A stretch of DNA of 64,000 nucleotides, from assembly GCF_009649845.1 (NCBI RefSeq), contig NZ_WJIE01000001.1, positions 310,001-374,000 on the forward strand, in the 5' to 3' direction. A model generated the notes under the pieces. That model had not been told where the DNA came from. It worked only from the letters and a program-made list of their open reading frames with translations, and searched no databases. The stretch comes from Polyangium spumosum (lineage in GTDB: Bacteria; Myxococcota_A; Polyangia; Polyangiales; Polyangiaceae). The position numbers and the translations under genes were made by a program. This document shows, piece by piece, positions 23,250 through 38,100 of this stretch (positions within the stretch are counted from its first letter, which is position 1; every line of letters starts with the position of its first letter).

Positions 23250-24326
23250 TCACGGCATCGCGCAGGGGTCCGGCGGGGGCATGGCCGGCTCCGCCACCGG
23301 GCCGAGCTGAACGGCCTTCGCGTTGAAGCCGAGGCCGATCGAGATGCCGTCGCACTCCGCCTCGGGGTTCTGCGTGCCGTCCTTCATGATGTCGGACGCC
23401 TGGCGGATCAGGTTCAAGATGCTCTGCAGCGTCGGCGAGTTCGGATCACAGAACGACTCGTCGAACGCGGAGGCGACCTTCGAGATCTCCGTGATGAGCT
23501 GCTCGGTCTCGATGACGCCGGCGATCGTGCCGTTCTCGCCGCCGTTGCGGCTCTCGTCGAGGTCCACGGTGATGACCGCGCTGTTGATGTCGAGCGAGAT
23601 CGTGAACCCGCTGACCGAGAGCGCGAGCTTGACCGTGCCCTTCGTGCCCGAGACCCACGTGTTCTTCACGACGTAGCTCTTCGGGAAGACGATCTTCGCC
23701 GAGGTCGGGTCCATCGTGTTGTTCAGGAGCTCGGGGATGAGCGGCCACTGGTCGGTGCCGTCCCACTTCGGCGCCATGCCGAGGTCCGCCCCGCCGTAGA
23801 GCTTCGTCGACAGGTTGTTGCAGTCCGACGCCGTGCCGAGCGTCGGCATGTCGAGCATGATCGTGAACTCGCCGTTCGCGATCGCCTCGTTCGCCTGCAC
23901 GCTGATGTCCGACGAAAGGCTGATGATGGTGGGCAGGATGTTCTTGCCGAACGAGTTGTCCCGGCCCTCGTCGCCGTCCGGATAGACGGACGCCGGCGCG
24001 CCGCCCGCGCGCGGTTTGCACAGACCAACCGACGCCTTGGTCGAGGCACGACCGTCGAGATCGTAGCCGAACTCCCTCCAGGCACCCGTGGGATCCGGCG
24101 TGCCATCACGCTTCGTATCACCAAGGAAGATCTGGCTCATCGCCATGACCTTGCCGGCGCCCTCGCAGGCCGCCGAACCAGCGGCCTCTTCCGGAGGCGC
24201 GAGGCCCGCGGGGTCCTCGGGCGGAGGAGGCGGCGGCGGCGGGTTCTCGTTGGTGTCACCTCCGCAGCCCAGAACCGCGATGGAAGTTGCCGCGACGACG
24301 GCACAGAGAAGACGGGTGCAAAGCAT
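23250..24326 (-). CDS. Secreted lipoprotein of unknown function
   Basis: 358 residues from ATG 24326. The signal peptide ends in lipobox VLGC; a Pro-rich spacer of eight prolines follows. The mature domain is predicted beta-rich (SKVRL-like strands such as GTVKLALSVSGFTISLDINSAVITVDLDESRNG) with four or five cysteines. It has no catalytic motif I recognise. The arrangement of lipobox, polyproline and globular domain is shared with the lipoprotein at 12036 and the OmpA-type protein at 22196, though the globular domains differ. Confidence 0.85.
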   Translation of the reverse strand: MLCTRLLCAVVAATSIAVLGCGGDTNENPPPPPPPPEDPAGLAPPEEAAGSAACEGAGKVMAMSQIFLGDTKRDGTPDPTGAWREFGYDLDGRASTKASVGLCKPRAGGAPASVYPDGDEGRDNSFGKNILPTIISLSSDISVQANEAIANGEFTIMLDMPTLGTASDCNNLSTKLYGGADLGMAPKWDGTDQWPLIPELLNNTMDPTSAKIVFPKSYVVKNTWVSGTKGTVKLALSVSGFTISLDINSAVITVDLDESRNGGENGTIAGVIETEQLITEISKVASAFDESFCDPNSPTLQSILNLIRQASDIMKDGTQNPEAECDGISIGLGFNAKAVQLGPVAEPAMPPPDPCAMP

Positions 24327-24605
24327 AGAAACGTGACTCACTTTCCCGAACCCGATTCGCGGGTCGTTAAGCGCACGGCAGCCAGTCGAATGCCCGTGGA
24401 TACGGCGCATGCTAGCCATGCTGCGGTCGTTTCATCAAGGGCGAACCCCGCGCGCGGAGGCTCGTGCACGACCAGAGTGCAGCCGTACGATGCAGCTTCA
24501 CGAGCAACGCGAAGCATCATGATCACGCGCCAGCGAAGTGACGCGCTTATCCTGACGTGAAGCTCCCCCCGAGCGCGCCCCCGAAACCCCGAGGCTAGAT
24601 CGATC

Positions 24606-28229
<3,624 letters not shown>

Positions 28230-28235
28230 CCGTAG

Positions 28236-28338
28236 CGCCGGGGTTTCACCCCGGACCCGACCAGGGGTTGTCCACCCCTGGACCCGGACCAGGGCAAGCC
28301 CTGGACCTCAGGTGCATCAACCGCGATGCGGTCGATGC
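28236..28338 (-). repeat. Four-hairpin convergent-gap repeat, copy B (reverse orientation)
   Basis: Read on the minus strand, the stem order matches copy A. Stem 1: GCATCGACCGC and GCGGTTGATGC. Stem 2: CCAGGGC and GCCCTGG. Stem 3: CCAGGGGT and ACCCCTGG around loop GGACA. Stem 4: CCGGGGT and ACCCCGG around GAA. Begins just after the dnaE stop. Confidence 0.8.
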
Positions 28339-28352
28339 ACAGGCATGCGTTC

Positions 28353-28562
28353 GCCATGGCTCGGGACACGCGCGCCATGGTTCGGGACAGGTCCGCCATG
28401 GCCTGGGACGTGTGCGCCATGACTTGAAACACGTCCGCCATGGCTTGGGACAGGTCCGCCATGGCCTGGGACGTGTGCGCCATGACTCGAAACGCGTCCG
28501 CCATGGCTCGCGACGCGTCCGCCATGGCTCGCGACGCGTCCGCCATGGCCCGCGACGGATCC
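28353..28562. repeat. 21-bp tandem array, ten units, with 63-bp higher-order repeat
   Basis: Ten 21-base units, each starting GCCATG, run without spacers from 28353 to 28562. Units 2-4 and 5-7 are near-identical triplets, giving a 63-base higher-order period; units 8 and 9 are identical. On the minus strand every unit is open and encodes a heptapeptide of the type M-A-[DH]-x-[SF]-[RQ]-x; on the plus strand the same phase is interrupted by a stop in unit 4. It ends 8 bases before the stop codon of the leftward gene at 28571. Confidence 0.9.
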
Positions 28563-28570
28563 GCCTTGCT

Positions 28571-29422
28571 TCAGCCCGGCTCCGCCGCAGCCGCCCGCCT
28601 CCGCGTCGTGCCGAGCAGCCGCCGCGTCGTGATCGGCATGAGCTGCGGGATCGACGGATCCTGCTCGTGCGCGCGGTTCCACGCCTTCATCACCCGCTCC
28701 ATGTACAGAAGGCAGATCCCGTCCTGCAGATCGAGATCCGCCTGCGTGACGCCGCCCTGCGTGCGCGCGCCGGCGGCCTTCTCGCTCGTCGACTTCACGC
28801 GGGCCGCGAGCGCCTCGCTCGCGTCGAGGTCCTCGGTCGTGAGACCTCCATCAAAGAGCTGAAGCGCGACCTTCGACTCCGCCTCGGCGATGAGCTCACG
28901 CGCGAGCATGACGAGCGCGGCGAGCGAGCTGGCGAGGGTCTGCGCGTCGACGACGCGGCTGCGCGCCTTGTCCACCCGCTCGGCGAGGCCAGCCGCATGA
29001 TCCGCGACGCCCTCGAGCGTGGTCGCGAGGCGCTCGCGCTCGGCCATGCCCTCCGCATACGTCGCCTCGGCGATGGCGAGCGCGGCGGCGCGGTTCCGCT
29101 CGCGTCCCTCGATGGAGAGGCTGCGTTGCTCCACGAGATCCGCGAGCCTCTTGCCCGCATGCACGAAGACACGCAAGAGCGCATCCGAGAAGCCGAGGAG
29201 GAGCTTCCTCTGCGCCGGCGTGGCCTTGGGCCAGAACTCCGCCGTGATGCCGCCAAAGCGCACGAGATCCGTGAGGATCTTCTCGCTCCGGATACGCGTA
29301 CCTCGCTCGATGAGATCGCCGGGCGCGACATCGATCGCGTAGAGGGCGGCCTGCGCCGGGGTGGGCGCGGGGACGGCCTGGAGGAGGTAAGACCAGGTGT
29401 AGGTGGCCTGCGCGGATGTCAT
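28571..29422 (-). CDS. Helical/coiled-coil protein coupled to MoxR ATPase
   Basis: 283 residues, no signal or membrane segment. Mostly long amphipathic helices (RERLATTLEGVADHAAGLAERVDKARSRVV, SLAALVMLARELIAEAESKVAL), consistent with coiled coil. Family not recognised. Its ATG at 29422 overlaps the ATPase stop in ATGA, so translation is coupled. MoxR-type ATPases usually pair with a von Willebrand A-domain protein; this partner shows no MIDAS motif, so it may be an alternative substrate or adaptor. Ends in an Arg/Ala-rich tail right before the 21-bp array. Confidence 0.8.
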   Translation of the reverse strand: MTSAQATYTWSYLLQAVPAPTPAQAALYAIDVAPGDLIERGTRIRSEKILTDLVRFGGITAEFWPKATPAQRKLLLGFSDALLRVFVHAGKRLADLVEQRSLSIEGRERNRAAALAIAEATYAEGMAERERLATTLEGVADHAAGLAERVDKARSRVVDAQTLASSLAALVMLARELIAEAESKVALQLFDGGLTTEDLDASEALAARVKSTSEKAAGARTQGGVTQADLDLQDGICLLYMERVMKAWNRAHEQDPSIPQLMPITTRRLLGTTRRRAAAAEPG

Positions 29423-30360
29423 GGGTTCGACAGTACCCGAGCGGCGACCATCGCGTCGAGCCGCGGCTCGACCGCGAGCTTGTCCTCCTGGTGCTTGAGC
29501 AAGAGGCCCAGCGTGTCCCGCGCGAGCTCGGGATCGAGCTTGCTCTTGCCGAGCAGGACGAGCGCGCGCGCCCAGTCGAGGGTCTCGCTGACGGCGGGCG
29601 CCTTGCGGAGGTCCATCTTGCGCAGCTCGCCGATGAACGCGACGAGGTGCGAAGCGAGCGTGTGATCGATGCCCGGGACGACGAGCTCGAGGATGGCGAG
29701 CTCGCGCGAGGACGACGGGTAGTCGAGGAAGGCGTGCAAGCAGCGACGACGGAGCGCCTCGGTCATCTCGCGCGTGGCGTTCGTCGTGAGCAGGACGAGC
29801 GGCGGATGCTTGGCGCGGAAGGTGCCGAGCTCGGGGATCGTGACCTGCAGCTCGGAGAGGATCTCGAGGAGGAACGCCTCGAACTCGGGATCGGCGCGAT
29901 CGACCTCGTCGATGAGGAGCACGACGGGCGCGTCGCTGCGGATCGCGGCGAGCAGGGGACGCGAGAGGAGGAAGTGCTCGGTGAAGAACGAGGCCTCGCT
30001 CTTCGCCACGATCTGCGCGGCGCTGGCGAGGGTCGCGCCCTGCGTCTCCACGGCGATCGCGTCGCGCAGGAGCTGCGTGTAGAGCATCTGCTTGGCGTAG
30101 TCCCACTCGTAGAGGGCCTTGGCCTCGTCGAGGCCCTCGTAACACTGCAAGCGGACGAGCGGGCGGCCGAGGGCCTCTGCGGCGGCGCGGGCGAGGTCGG
30201 TCTTGCCGACCCCCGCGGGGCCTTCGAGCATGAGGGGCCGCTGCATGCGGAGGGCGAGCCAGAGGGAGAGCGCCGTCGGCGGGTCGCAGAGGTAGCGCGC
30301 CCCGCCAAGGGCGGCCGAGAGCGCCTGGGGAGAGGCGATCGGATCGGGGGAGGCGGTCAC
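29419..30360 (-). CDS. MoxR-family AAA+ ATPase
   Basis: 313 residues. Chaperone-type ATPase that remodels or activates partner proteins, often inserting metal cofactors. Walker A GPAGVGKT, Walker B LLIDEVDRA, sensor 1 TTNATREM and an arginine-containing LRRRCLHAF block are present. GTG 30360 is the start. The coupled helical protein downstream is the obvious partner. It is divergent from the DUF4388 gene at 30436, with a gap of only 75 bases. Confidence 0.92.
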   Translation of the reverse strand: MTASPDPIASPQALSAALGGARYLCDPPTALSLWLALRMQRPLMLEGPAGVGKTDLARAAAEALGRPLVRLQCYEGLDEAKALYEWDYAKQMLYTQLLRDAIAVETQGATLASAAQIVAKSEASFFTEHFLLSRPLLAAIRSDAPVVLLIDEVDRADPEFEAFLLEILSELQVTIPELGTFRAKHPPLVLLTTNATREMTEALRRRCLHAFLDYPSSSRELAILELVVPGIDHTLASHLVAFIGELRKMDLRKAPAVSETLDWARALVLLGKSKLDPELARDTLGLLLKHQEDKLAVEPRLDAMVAARVLSNP

Positions 30361-30421
30361 GGGCGCACCGTAGCATGGGCCTCCACGCGGAATGCCGCGC
30401 CATGTCCCGCTCGCGAGCTGC

Positions 30422-30427
30422 TATAAA
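30422..30427 (+). promoter_or_regulatory. TATAAA, candidate -10 element
   Basis: A TATAAA lies nine bases before ATG 30436 in the short divergent gap, without a convincing -35. If it is used, the transcript would be nearly leaderless, or the real start of the DUF4388 gene lies further in (for example ATG 30517 or 30547). Confidence 0.3.
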
Positions 30428-30435
30428 CCGAGCGG

Positions 30436-31707
30436 ATGGGCGAGGACGGCCACGATGTCGTGCGCGTGGACGGCACGGGTACGGCGCACCCGGTCGGCAA
30501 GCTGGCGAGCCAGCGGATGCGCGCGCGGCAAGGCGCGTTCCGGCTGATGCCGTCGCCCACGCACGTGGTGGTGATGCGCCGCGTGGATCTGATCGACGCC
30601 CCGAGCCTGCGGCTCTCGGGCGAGATCACGAGCGCGAGCGCGCTCTGCGACATCGTGTCGATGATCGGGCAGAGCGCGTGGTCGGGCGAGCTCGCGATCT
30701 ACGACGGCCCGACGAACCGGAGCGTGTTCTTCGAGCACGGCGCGGTGGTGGGGGCGCTGTCGAGCGCCGAAGGAGAGCGGCTCGGGGAGATGCTCTACCG
30801 CTACGGCGCGCTCTCGCTGGAGCAGGTGCAGGAGGTGGCGAAGGCCGTGACGGGCGACGTGCGCTTCGGGGAGATGGCCGTGCGTCTGGGTTACCTGTCG
30901 CGCGAGGCGCTCTTCCAGCTCATGGGGCGGCAGGTCGAGGAGATCGTCTACGCGGTGATGCGCGCCGAGAGCGGGATGTTCTACTTCCTCGACCGGTTCG
31001 ACGAGTCGCGCCTGACGTCGCGGCAGAACCTGCCCGTGAGTGGCCTCTTGATGGAGGCGGTGCGTCGCATGGACGAGATGCGTTACTTCCGCGAGCGCAT
31101 CCCGTCGGCGGAGCACGTGCCGGATCGCGTGCCGGATCGAGCTCCGCCGACGAAAGGGGACGTGGCGCGGGTCTTCGAGGCGATCGACGGCGTGCGCTCG
31201 GTGGCGGACATCTGTCGCGTGGTGGGGCAGGGGGAGTTCGACGTCACGCGGCAGGTCTTCCAGCTCGTGCAGGCGGGCTGCGTGACGGTGCGCGCGCCGC
31301 GGCCGACGGGGCCTGCGGCGATCGTCGCGCTCTTCAACGAGGCGATGACGATGGTGATGCGCGAGGTGGACGCAGTGAGGCGAGGCGACGAGGTGAGGCA
31401 ACACCTCACGTCGTTCGCGACGGGCGCGGGCGTCTACGACGCGCTCTTCATGCGCGCAGGGCCGCGGCCGGACGGCACGCTCGACGAGGCGCAGACCATC
31501 GAGAACGTGGCGATGCTGGTGGGGCCGGATCAAGCGGAGGCGATGCTCGCGCAGTGGCTCTACGACTACGTGTCGTTCGCGATCTTCATCGCGGAGCCGG
31601 TGCTGCGCGAGGCGTCGACGCGGGGCGGGGCAGGGGCGCCGCAGCTCGCGAAGAGCGTGGCGGACATCATTTCCCCGCTCGTGGTGGGGGGCGCCGGTCG
31701 GCCCTGA
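30436..31707 (+). CDS. DUF4388 domain protein
   Basis: 423 residues. DUF4388 (PatA-like N-terminal) domain near residues 55-150: LSGEITSASALCDIVSMIGQSAWSGELAIYDGPTNRSVFFEHGAVVGA, then GEMLYRYGALSLEQVQEVA. These domains are common in myxobacterial signalling proteins and lack known chemistry. The C-terminal half contains a winged-helix-like block (KGDVARVFEAIDGVRSVADICRVVGQGEFDVTRQVFQLVQAG) and a helical tail. Start uncertain: the first 50 residues are weakly supported. Convergent with the NtrC-type regulator. Confidence 0.88.
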   Translation: MGEDGHDVVRVDGTGTAHPVGKLASQRMRARQGAFRLMPSPTHVVVMRRVDLIDAPSLRLSGEITSASALCDIVSMIGQSAWSGELAIYDGPTNRSVFFEHGAVVGALSSAEGERLGEMLYRYGALSLEQVQEVAKAVTGDVRFGEMAVRLGYLSREALFQLMGRQVEEIVYAVMRAESGMFYFLDRFDESRLTSRQNLPVSGLLMEAVRRMDEMRYFRERIPSAEHVPDRVPDRAPPTKGDVARVFEAIDGVRSVADICRVVGQGEFDVTRQVFQLVQAGCVTVRAPRPTGPAAIVALFNEAMTMVMREVDAVRRGDEVRQHLTSFATGAGVYDALFMRAGPRPDGTLDEAQTIENVAMLVGPDQAEAMLAQWLYDYVSFAIFIAEPVLREASTRGGAGAPQLAKSVADIISPLVVGGAGRP

Positions 31708-31710
31708 GCC

Positions 31711-31733
31711 GATTCTCCGCTACGCGGAGAATC
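31711..31733 (+). terminator. Perfect 10-bp hairpin between convergent genes
   Basis: Arms GATTCTCCGC and GCGGAGAATC around TAC, four bases after the stop of the DUF4388 gene. It resembles stem 1 of the four-hairpin repeat, but stems 2-4 are absent or decayed, so it may be a truncated relative. Confidence 0.6.
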
Positions 31734-31779
31734 GTCGGGCCTTCCTCTGCCCCCCACACCCCCCGCTCGCGCCCTCGCA

Positions 31780-33297
<1,518 letters not shown>

Positions 33298-33361
33298 ACC
33301 TGCGGAAAGGCGGGGCAGGAAGCACTGGCGCGCCGGCCGAGGAAGGGCTACGGAGCGCGGG

Positions 33362-34219
33362 ATGGGCAAGGTCTGCGGTTCGACGCTTTCGAAGTCCTCG
33401 GCGCGCTTCGCCCGGGCCTTCCGCCTCGTCGTGCCTCTTCTCCTCCTCGCGGCCGCGGGCTGTGACCTCCAGGTCGGCGACGGCCGCAAGGCGACCCTCA
33501 CGTACACGGACGACGCGCGCGGCGCCTACGAAGAGGCGATGCGCTCGTACCGCAGCAAGGCCTGGGAGGACGCTCGCGCCCTGTTCGCCGAGGTGCGCAA
33601 GCTCTTCCCGTACAGCCGGTACGCGACGCTCGCGGAGCTGCGGATCGCGGACCTCGCGTTCGAGCAGGAGCAGTACGCGGACGCCGTCTCGGCCTACCGC
33701 GAGTTCATCCAGAACCACCGCACGGATCGGGACGTCGAGTACGCGCGTTACCGCATCGCGAAGTCGCTCTTCCGCGACATCGACGATACGTTCCTCCTCC
33801 CGCCGCAGGAGGAGCGTGATCAAGGCACGGCGCTCGAGGCGTACCGGGAGCTCGGCGCGTTCCTGCGCGACAACCCGCGGAGCCGCTACGCCGAGGACGT
33901 GCGCAAGATGCACGCGTCCGCGCAGGGCCGGCTGATGCGGCACGAGCTCTACGTGGCGCGTTTTTACCTGCGGAAAGACATCTACCCGGCGGTGCTCGCG
34001 CGGATCGATCACGCGCTGAAGCTCTTCCCCGGCTCGGCGCTCGAGCCCGAGGCGCTCGTGCTGAAGGGCGAGACGCTCATGCGGATGAACAAGCCCGACG
34101 AGGCGCGCGCCGTCTTCCAGAAGGTGGTCGACGGCTACGGCGGGCCCTTCGCCGTGACCGCGAAGGGGTTCCTCGCGGAGCTCGACGCGCAAAAGGCCAC
34201 GCGCAAGCAGGGGACGTAG
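33362..34219 (+). CDS. bamD: Outer-membrane assembly lipoprotein BamD
   Basis: 285 residues. Signal peptide with lipobox AAGC, then TPR repeats typical of BamD/YfiO: YEEAMRSYRSKAWEDARALFAEVRKLFPYSRYATLAELRIADLAFEQEQY and YREFIQNHRT. A lipoprotein of the BAM complex that inserts beta-barrels into the outer membrane. ATG 33362 gives the signal peptide; the longer frame runs antisense over the NtrC gene. bamB lies 5.7 kb downstream on the same strand. Confidence 0.93.
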   Translation: MGKVCGSTLSKSSARFARAFRLVVPLLLLAAAGCDLQVGDGRKATLTYTDDARGAYEEAMRSYRSKAWEDARALFAEVRKLFPYSRYATLAELRIADLAFEQEQYADAVSAYREFIQNHRTDRDVEYARYRIAKSLFRDIDDTFLLPPQEERDQGTALEAYRELGAFLRDNPRSRYAEDVRKMHASAQGRLMRHELYVARFYLRKDIYPAVLARIDHALKLFPGSALEPEALVLKGETLMRMNKPDEARAVFQKVVDGYGGPFAVTAKGFLAELDAQKATRKQGT

Positions 34220-34224
34220 GGCCC

Positions 34225-34551
34225 ATGGACGCGTCGCAGAAGCGCCCCACGGCGGGCGTGCGTTACGTGCTCGTGCGCGGGCAGGAAGAGGCGTCGGGCG
34301 CGACGTACCGGGGCTTCGCGCACCTGCCCGAGGTCGACCTGCCGCTCGAGATCCACGTCGAGCCGCCGAGCGAGGGCGGCGCGGAGGGCCGGACGAACGT
34401 GACCGCGCGGCTCGAGGGCGCACCCGAAGGGGTGGACGCCCTCGGCCTGGAGAAGGCGGGCGTGGCGCTGGTCAAGGCGGCGCTGCGCGCGGCGCGTGAC
34501 GCCGGTCGGCCGATGCCGCGTCGGATCGTGCGCTGGCGGGGCCCGGCCTGA
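34225..34551 (+). CDS. Small conserved-looking protein downstream of bamD
   Basis: 108 residues, five bases after the bamD stop, so co-transcribed. No signal or membrane segment. Alternating strands and one helix (GLEKAGVALVKAALRAARDAGRPMPRRIVRWRG) suggest a small alpha/beta fold. No recognised family or catalytic motif. Confidence 0.75.
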   Translation: MDASQKRPTAGVRYVLVRGQEEASGATYRGFAHLPEVDLPLEIHVEPPSEGGAEGRTNVTARLEGAPEGVDALGLEKAGVALVKAALRAARDAGRPMPRRIVRWRGPA

Positions 34552-34638
34552 CGGGGTGGCGCGGCTTCGGCGCGAACATGCTAAAGGGGTTCTTCGATCC
34601 GGCTCGGCGTGTCCGAGCGTCGTTCTCGAGGTGTTGCG

Positions 34639-35115
34639 ATGTCTGAAAAGGTGCCCATGACGCCCGAAGGGCAGGCTCGGCTGCGCGAGGAGCTCGAGCG
34701 GCTCAAGAAGATCGAGCTGCCGCAGGTGGTCAAGGACATCAGCGTGGCCCGCGACCACGGCGACCTGTCGGAGAACGCCGAGTACCACGCAGCGAAGGAG
34801 CGTCAGGGGCTCATCGTGGCGCGGATCTCGTTCATCGAGCAGACGCTGAGCCGCGCCGAGGTCATCGATCCGAGCAAGCTGAGCGGAAGCAAAATTCAGT
34901 TTGGTGCGCGCGTAAAACTCGTGAACGTCGATACGGACGAAGAGGTCGTCTACCAGATCGTCGGCCCCGAGGAAGCGGACATCAAGCAGAACCGCATCTC
35001 GGTGTCGTCGCCGCTCGCGCGCGGGCTCATCGGCCGCGAGGTCGGCGAGGAGGTCCGCGTCGTCATGCCGGCCGGGCCGCGGACCTACGAGATCCTCGAG
35101 ATCACCTACGCATGA
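34639..35115 (+). CDS. greA: Transcription elongation factor GreA
   Basis: 158 residues, normal for GreA. Rescues backtracked RNA polymerase by stimulating transcript cleavage. The N-terminal coiled coil carries the acidic tip in DHGDLSENAEYHAAKERQ; the C-terminal FKBP-like domain contains VYQIVGPEEAD and SVSSPLARGLIGREVGEEV. ATG 34639 yields the usual start MSEKVPMTPEG. Its stop overlaps the start of the next gene in ATGA. Confidence 0.96.
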   Translation: MSEKVPMTPEGQARLREELERLKKIELPQVVKDISVARDHGDLSENAEYHAAKERQGLIVARISFIEQTLSRAEVIDPSKLSGSKIQFGARVKLVNVDTDEEVVYQIVGPEEADIKQNRISVSSPLARGLIGREVGEEVRVVMPAGPRTYEILEITYA

Positions 35116-38100
35116 CGAACCGCGGCGGGGAGGGGGCGCACGTCCCGCCCGCCGCGCCCCGACCGAGCGGCGCGAAAGGTCGACTCGCGGTCTCGGCGCC
35201 GAAGCCGGACCGGGACACCTCGAGCGTGGCGCGGCCGCGCGCGCGGACGCGGGATCTGCCGCTCGGGTGGCGCATCGCAGACGGCTACCTCGCGATCGGC
35301 GTGCTCCTGCTGGTCGAGCTCGTGCTCATCGCGCTCGTCTTCCGCCGTGAGCTCGTCGGGCTGCACGAGCTCGGGCTCGCGCTCGTGGGGCTCTGGCCGA
35401 TCGCGTTCGCGGCGGCGGCGCCGGCCGCGGCGATCGGCGGCGTGGTCGTCGAGCTCGCGCGGCACGCAGAGGGGCGCATCGGCAGGATCGGGCTCGCGCT
35501 CGCCGCGGCGGGTTTCGCGGGCGCGGTGGCGTTTGGCGTGTCCACGGGCCGGCTCCTCTCGGGGGGCCTCCGCGCGCCGTTCGTGGGGATCGTCGCGGCC
35601 GTCGCGTTCGCGGGTGCGCTCGTGGTCGGGCCGATCATCGCGCGCGCGCTCGCGCCGAAGCCGCGGCGCACGTTCGGCCTGGGCGTCTTCCTCGGCGTGC
35701 TCGCCGTGCTCTTCGTGGTCGAGCTCGTCAACCTGCTCGTCCTGCCGCGCCTCTATCCGGCCTTTCATCGTGGCCTCGCGCTGCTCGCGCTCCTCGTCGC
35801 GCCCTTCGCCACGGTCGCGTGGGACGCGCCGCGACGGACGAGGCCCGGCAGCCTGGACGAGCCGGAGGGCCCGATCGCGGCCTTCGGCTCGAAGCTCGCG
35901 CGCGCGGCGCTCGCGCTCGGCCTGTTCGCGCTCTCGGCGGCGGCCGCGCCCTCGGCGGCGGCGCGTCTCGCGCCCGCGGACAACGTGCGACTCGTGTACC
36001 TCACGCGCGCGCCGGTGCTCGCGAACGCCGTGGAGATCGCGGCCGCGCTCTCGCCGCCGCCTCCGCTCGACGACACCGAGCTCGTCGTGAGCCAGGCGCA
36101 GACGGGGCGCGCGGTGGACCTCTCGGGCCGCGACATCGTGCTCGTCACGATCGACGCGCTCCGCGCCGATCACGTGGGCGCCTACGGATACGAGCGCAAG
36201 ACGACGCCGACGATCGACGCGCTCGCAGCCGAGGGCGTGGTCTTCGAGCGGGCCTACACGCCGACGCCGCACACATCGTACGCCGTCACCTCGCTGATGA
36301 CGGGCAAGTACATCCGCCCGCTCGTGCTGCAGGGGCTCGGCGCCGACTCCGAGACGTGGGCCGGGCAGCTCCGCCGTTACGGCTACAAGACCGCGGCCTT
36401 CTTCCCGCCGGCGGTCTTCTTCATCGACGCCGAGCGCTTCGGCGCGATCCGCGAGCGCGGGCTCGACTTCGAGTACCGCAAGGTCGAGTTCGCGAGCGCC
36501 GAGCGCCGCGCCAGGCAGGTGGAGACGTACCTCGACGCCGTCGACAAGAGCAGCCGCGTCTTCCTGTGGGTGCACCTCTTCGAGCCGCACGAGCCGTACG
36601 AGGCGCACCCCGAGCACCCGTTCGGCGATCGTGACATCGATCGTTACGACGCCGAGATCGCCGCGGCGGACGCGGGCCTCGCCTCGATCCTCGCCGCGGT
36701 GCGCGCGCGTCGGCCGGGCGCGGTGGTGATCGTGAGCGCCGATCACGGCGAGGAGTTCCAGGATCACGGCGGCCGTTACCACGGCACCACGGTCTACGAA
36801 GAGCAGGTCCGCGTCCCGCTCGTGGTGCACGCGCCGGGGCTCCTCGCGCCGCGGCGCGTGCCCTCGCCGGTGCAGCTCGTCGATCTGCTGCCGACGGTGC
36901 TCTCGGGGCTCGACATCCCGAGGCCTGCGCGCGTGCGCGGCGCGGACCTCGGGCGCGCGCTCGCGGGCTCTGCCTCGAGCCCCGAGGACGCGCGGGGTTT
37001 TGCCTTCTCCGAGACGGAGACCATGACCATGCTCGCGCGCGGGTCCCTCCGGCTCGTTTGTGCTCGAAGGATCGGCGCGTGCGCGCTCTACGACATCGAG
37101 CGAGATCCCGCGCAGACGCGGGATCTCTCGGGCGCGCGCGCCGCCGACATGGCCGACATGCGGAGCGAGCTGCGCGGCGTGGAGGCCTCGCACGGGCGGT
37201 ACGAGATCGCGGGGCTGCGCAGCGAGGGCAAGGGCTGGCCCGAGGCGCTCCGGCGCGGGATCGCAGGCGACGCGGACGCGGCGCTCGACGTCGCGGCCCT
37301 GCTCGACGACGCGGACGTGCTCATCCGGCGCAAGGCCGCCGAGGTGCTCTTCGAACTGCGCAGGCCCGAGGTCTCGCCGACGATGCGGCTCGCGCTCGTG
37401 CGCGACGAGGACGACGAGGTGCGGCGCTGGTCGGCGCTCACGCTCACGAGGCTCGGCGAGGGCGCGCCGCGCACGCGTGAGCTGCTCGAGGATCGGGATC
37501 CCCGCTGGCGGCGCCTCGCGGCGCTCGCGCTCGCCGAGGGCGGCGATGGACGCGGCGAGGACGATCTCGTCGCGTGGTTCCGCGAGGCCTACGGCAAACG
37601 CGCGGACAAGCGCGAGGTCATCCCCTTCGAACGCGCGAAGGAGATCGTCGCCGCGCTCGCGAAGATCCGGGCCAAATCCGCGCTGCCTTCGCTCATCAAC
37701 GCGCTCGACGACGTCCGCCTGCGGCCCCACGTGGCCGAGGCCCTCGCGGCGATCGGCCAGGACGCGGCGCGGCCCGCGCTCGCCGAGCACCTCGCGACCG
37801 AGCGCTACCAGCACGCGCGCGTCGCGCTCTCCGAGGCGCTCGTCGCGCTCGGCGCCGGGCCCGAGCTCCGCGCGCCGCTCATCCGCCTGCTCGGCGTGCC
37901 CGATCCGCTGCCGAACGGCCTAAGAATCGCGCTCCAGGCGGACGTGCTCGAGCTCGTCGGCGGCCCGCGCGATCGAGACCTCCAGAAGCTCCGCCGGTTC
38001 GCGCGGAGCGGCGTGGCGGTCGGCATGGTCGTGCCGAAGTCCGAGGGCTCGGGCGACGCGCTCCGGGTCCTTTGCCGGGCGCGATCGAATGACGACCGGC

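Noticed and set aside
28353-28562. Tandem array considered as a CRISPR
   Set aside because: Units are 21 bases head to tail with no unique spacers and no cas genes nearby.
35106-37814. 902-codon minus-strand frame opposite the sulfatase-like gene
   Set aside because: Antisense shadow of a gene with clear sulfatase and HEAT motifs.
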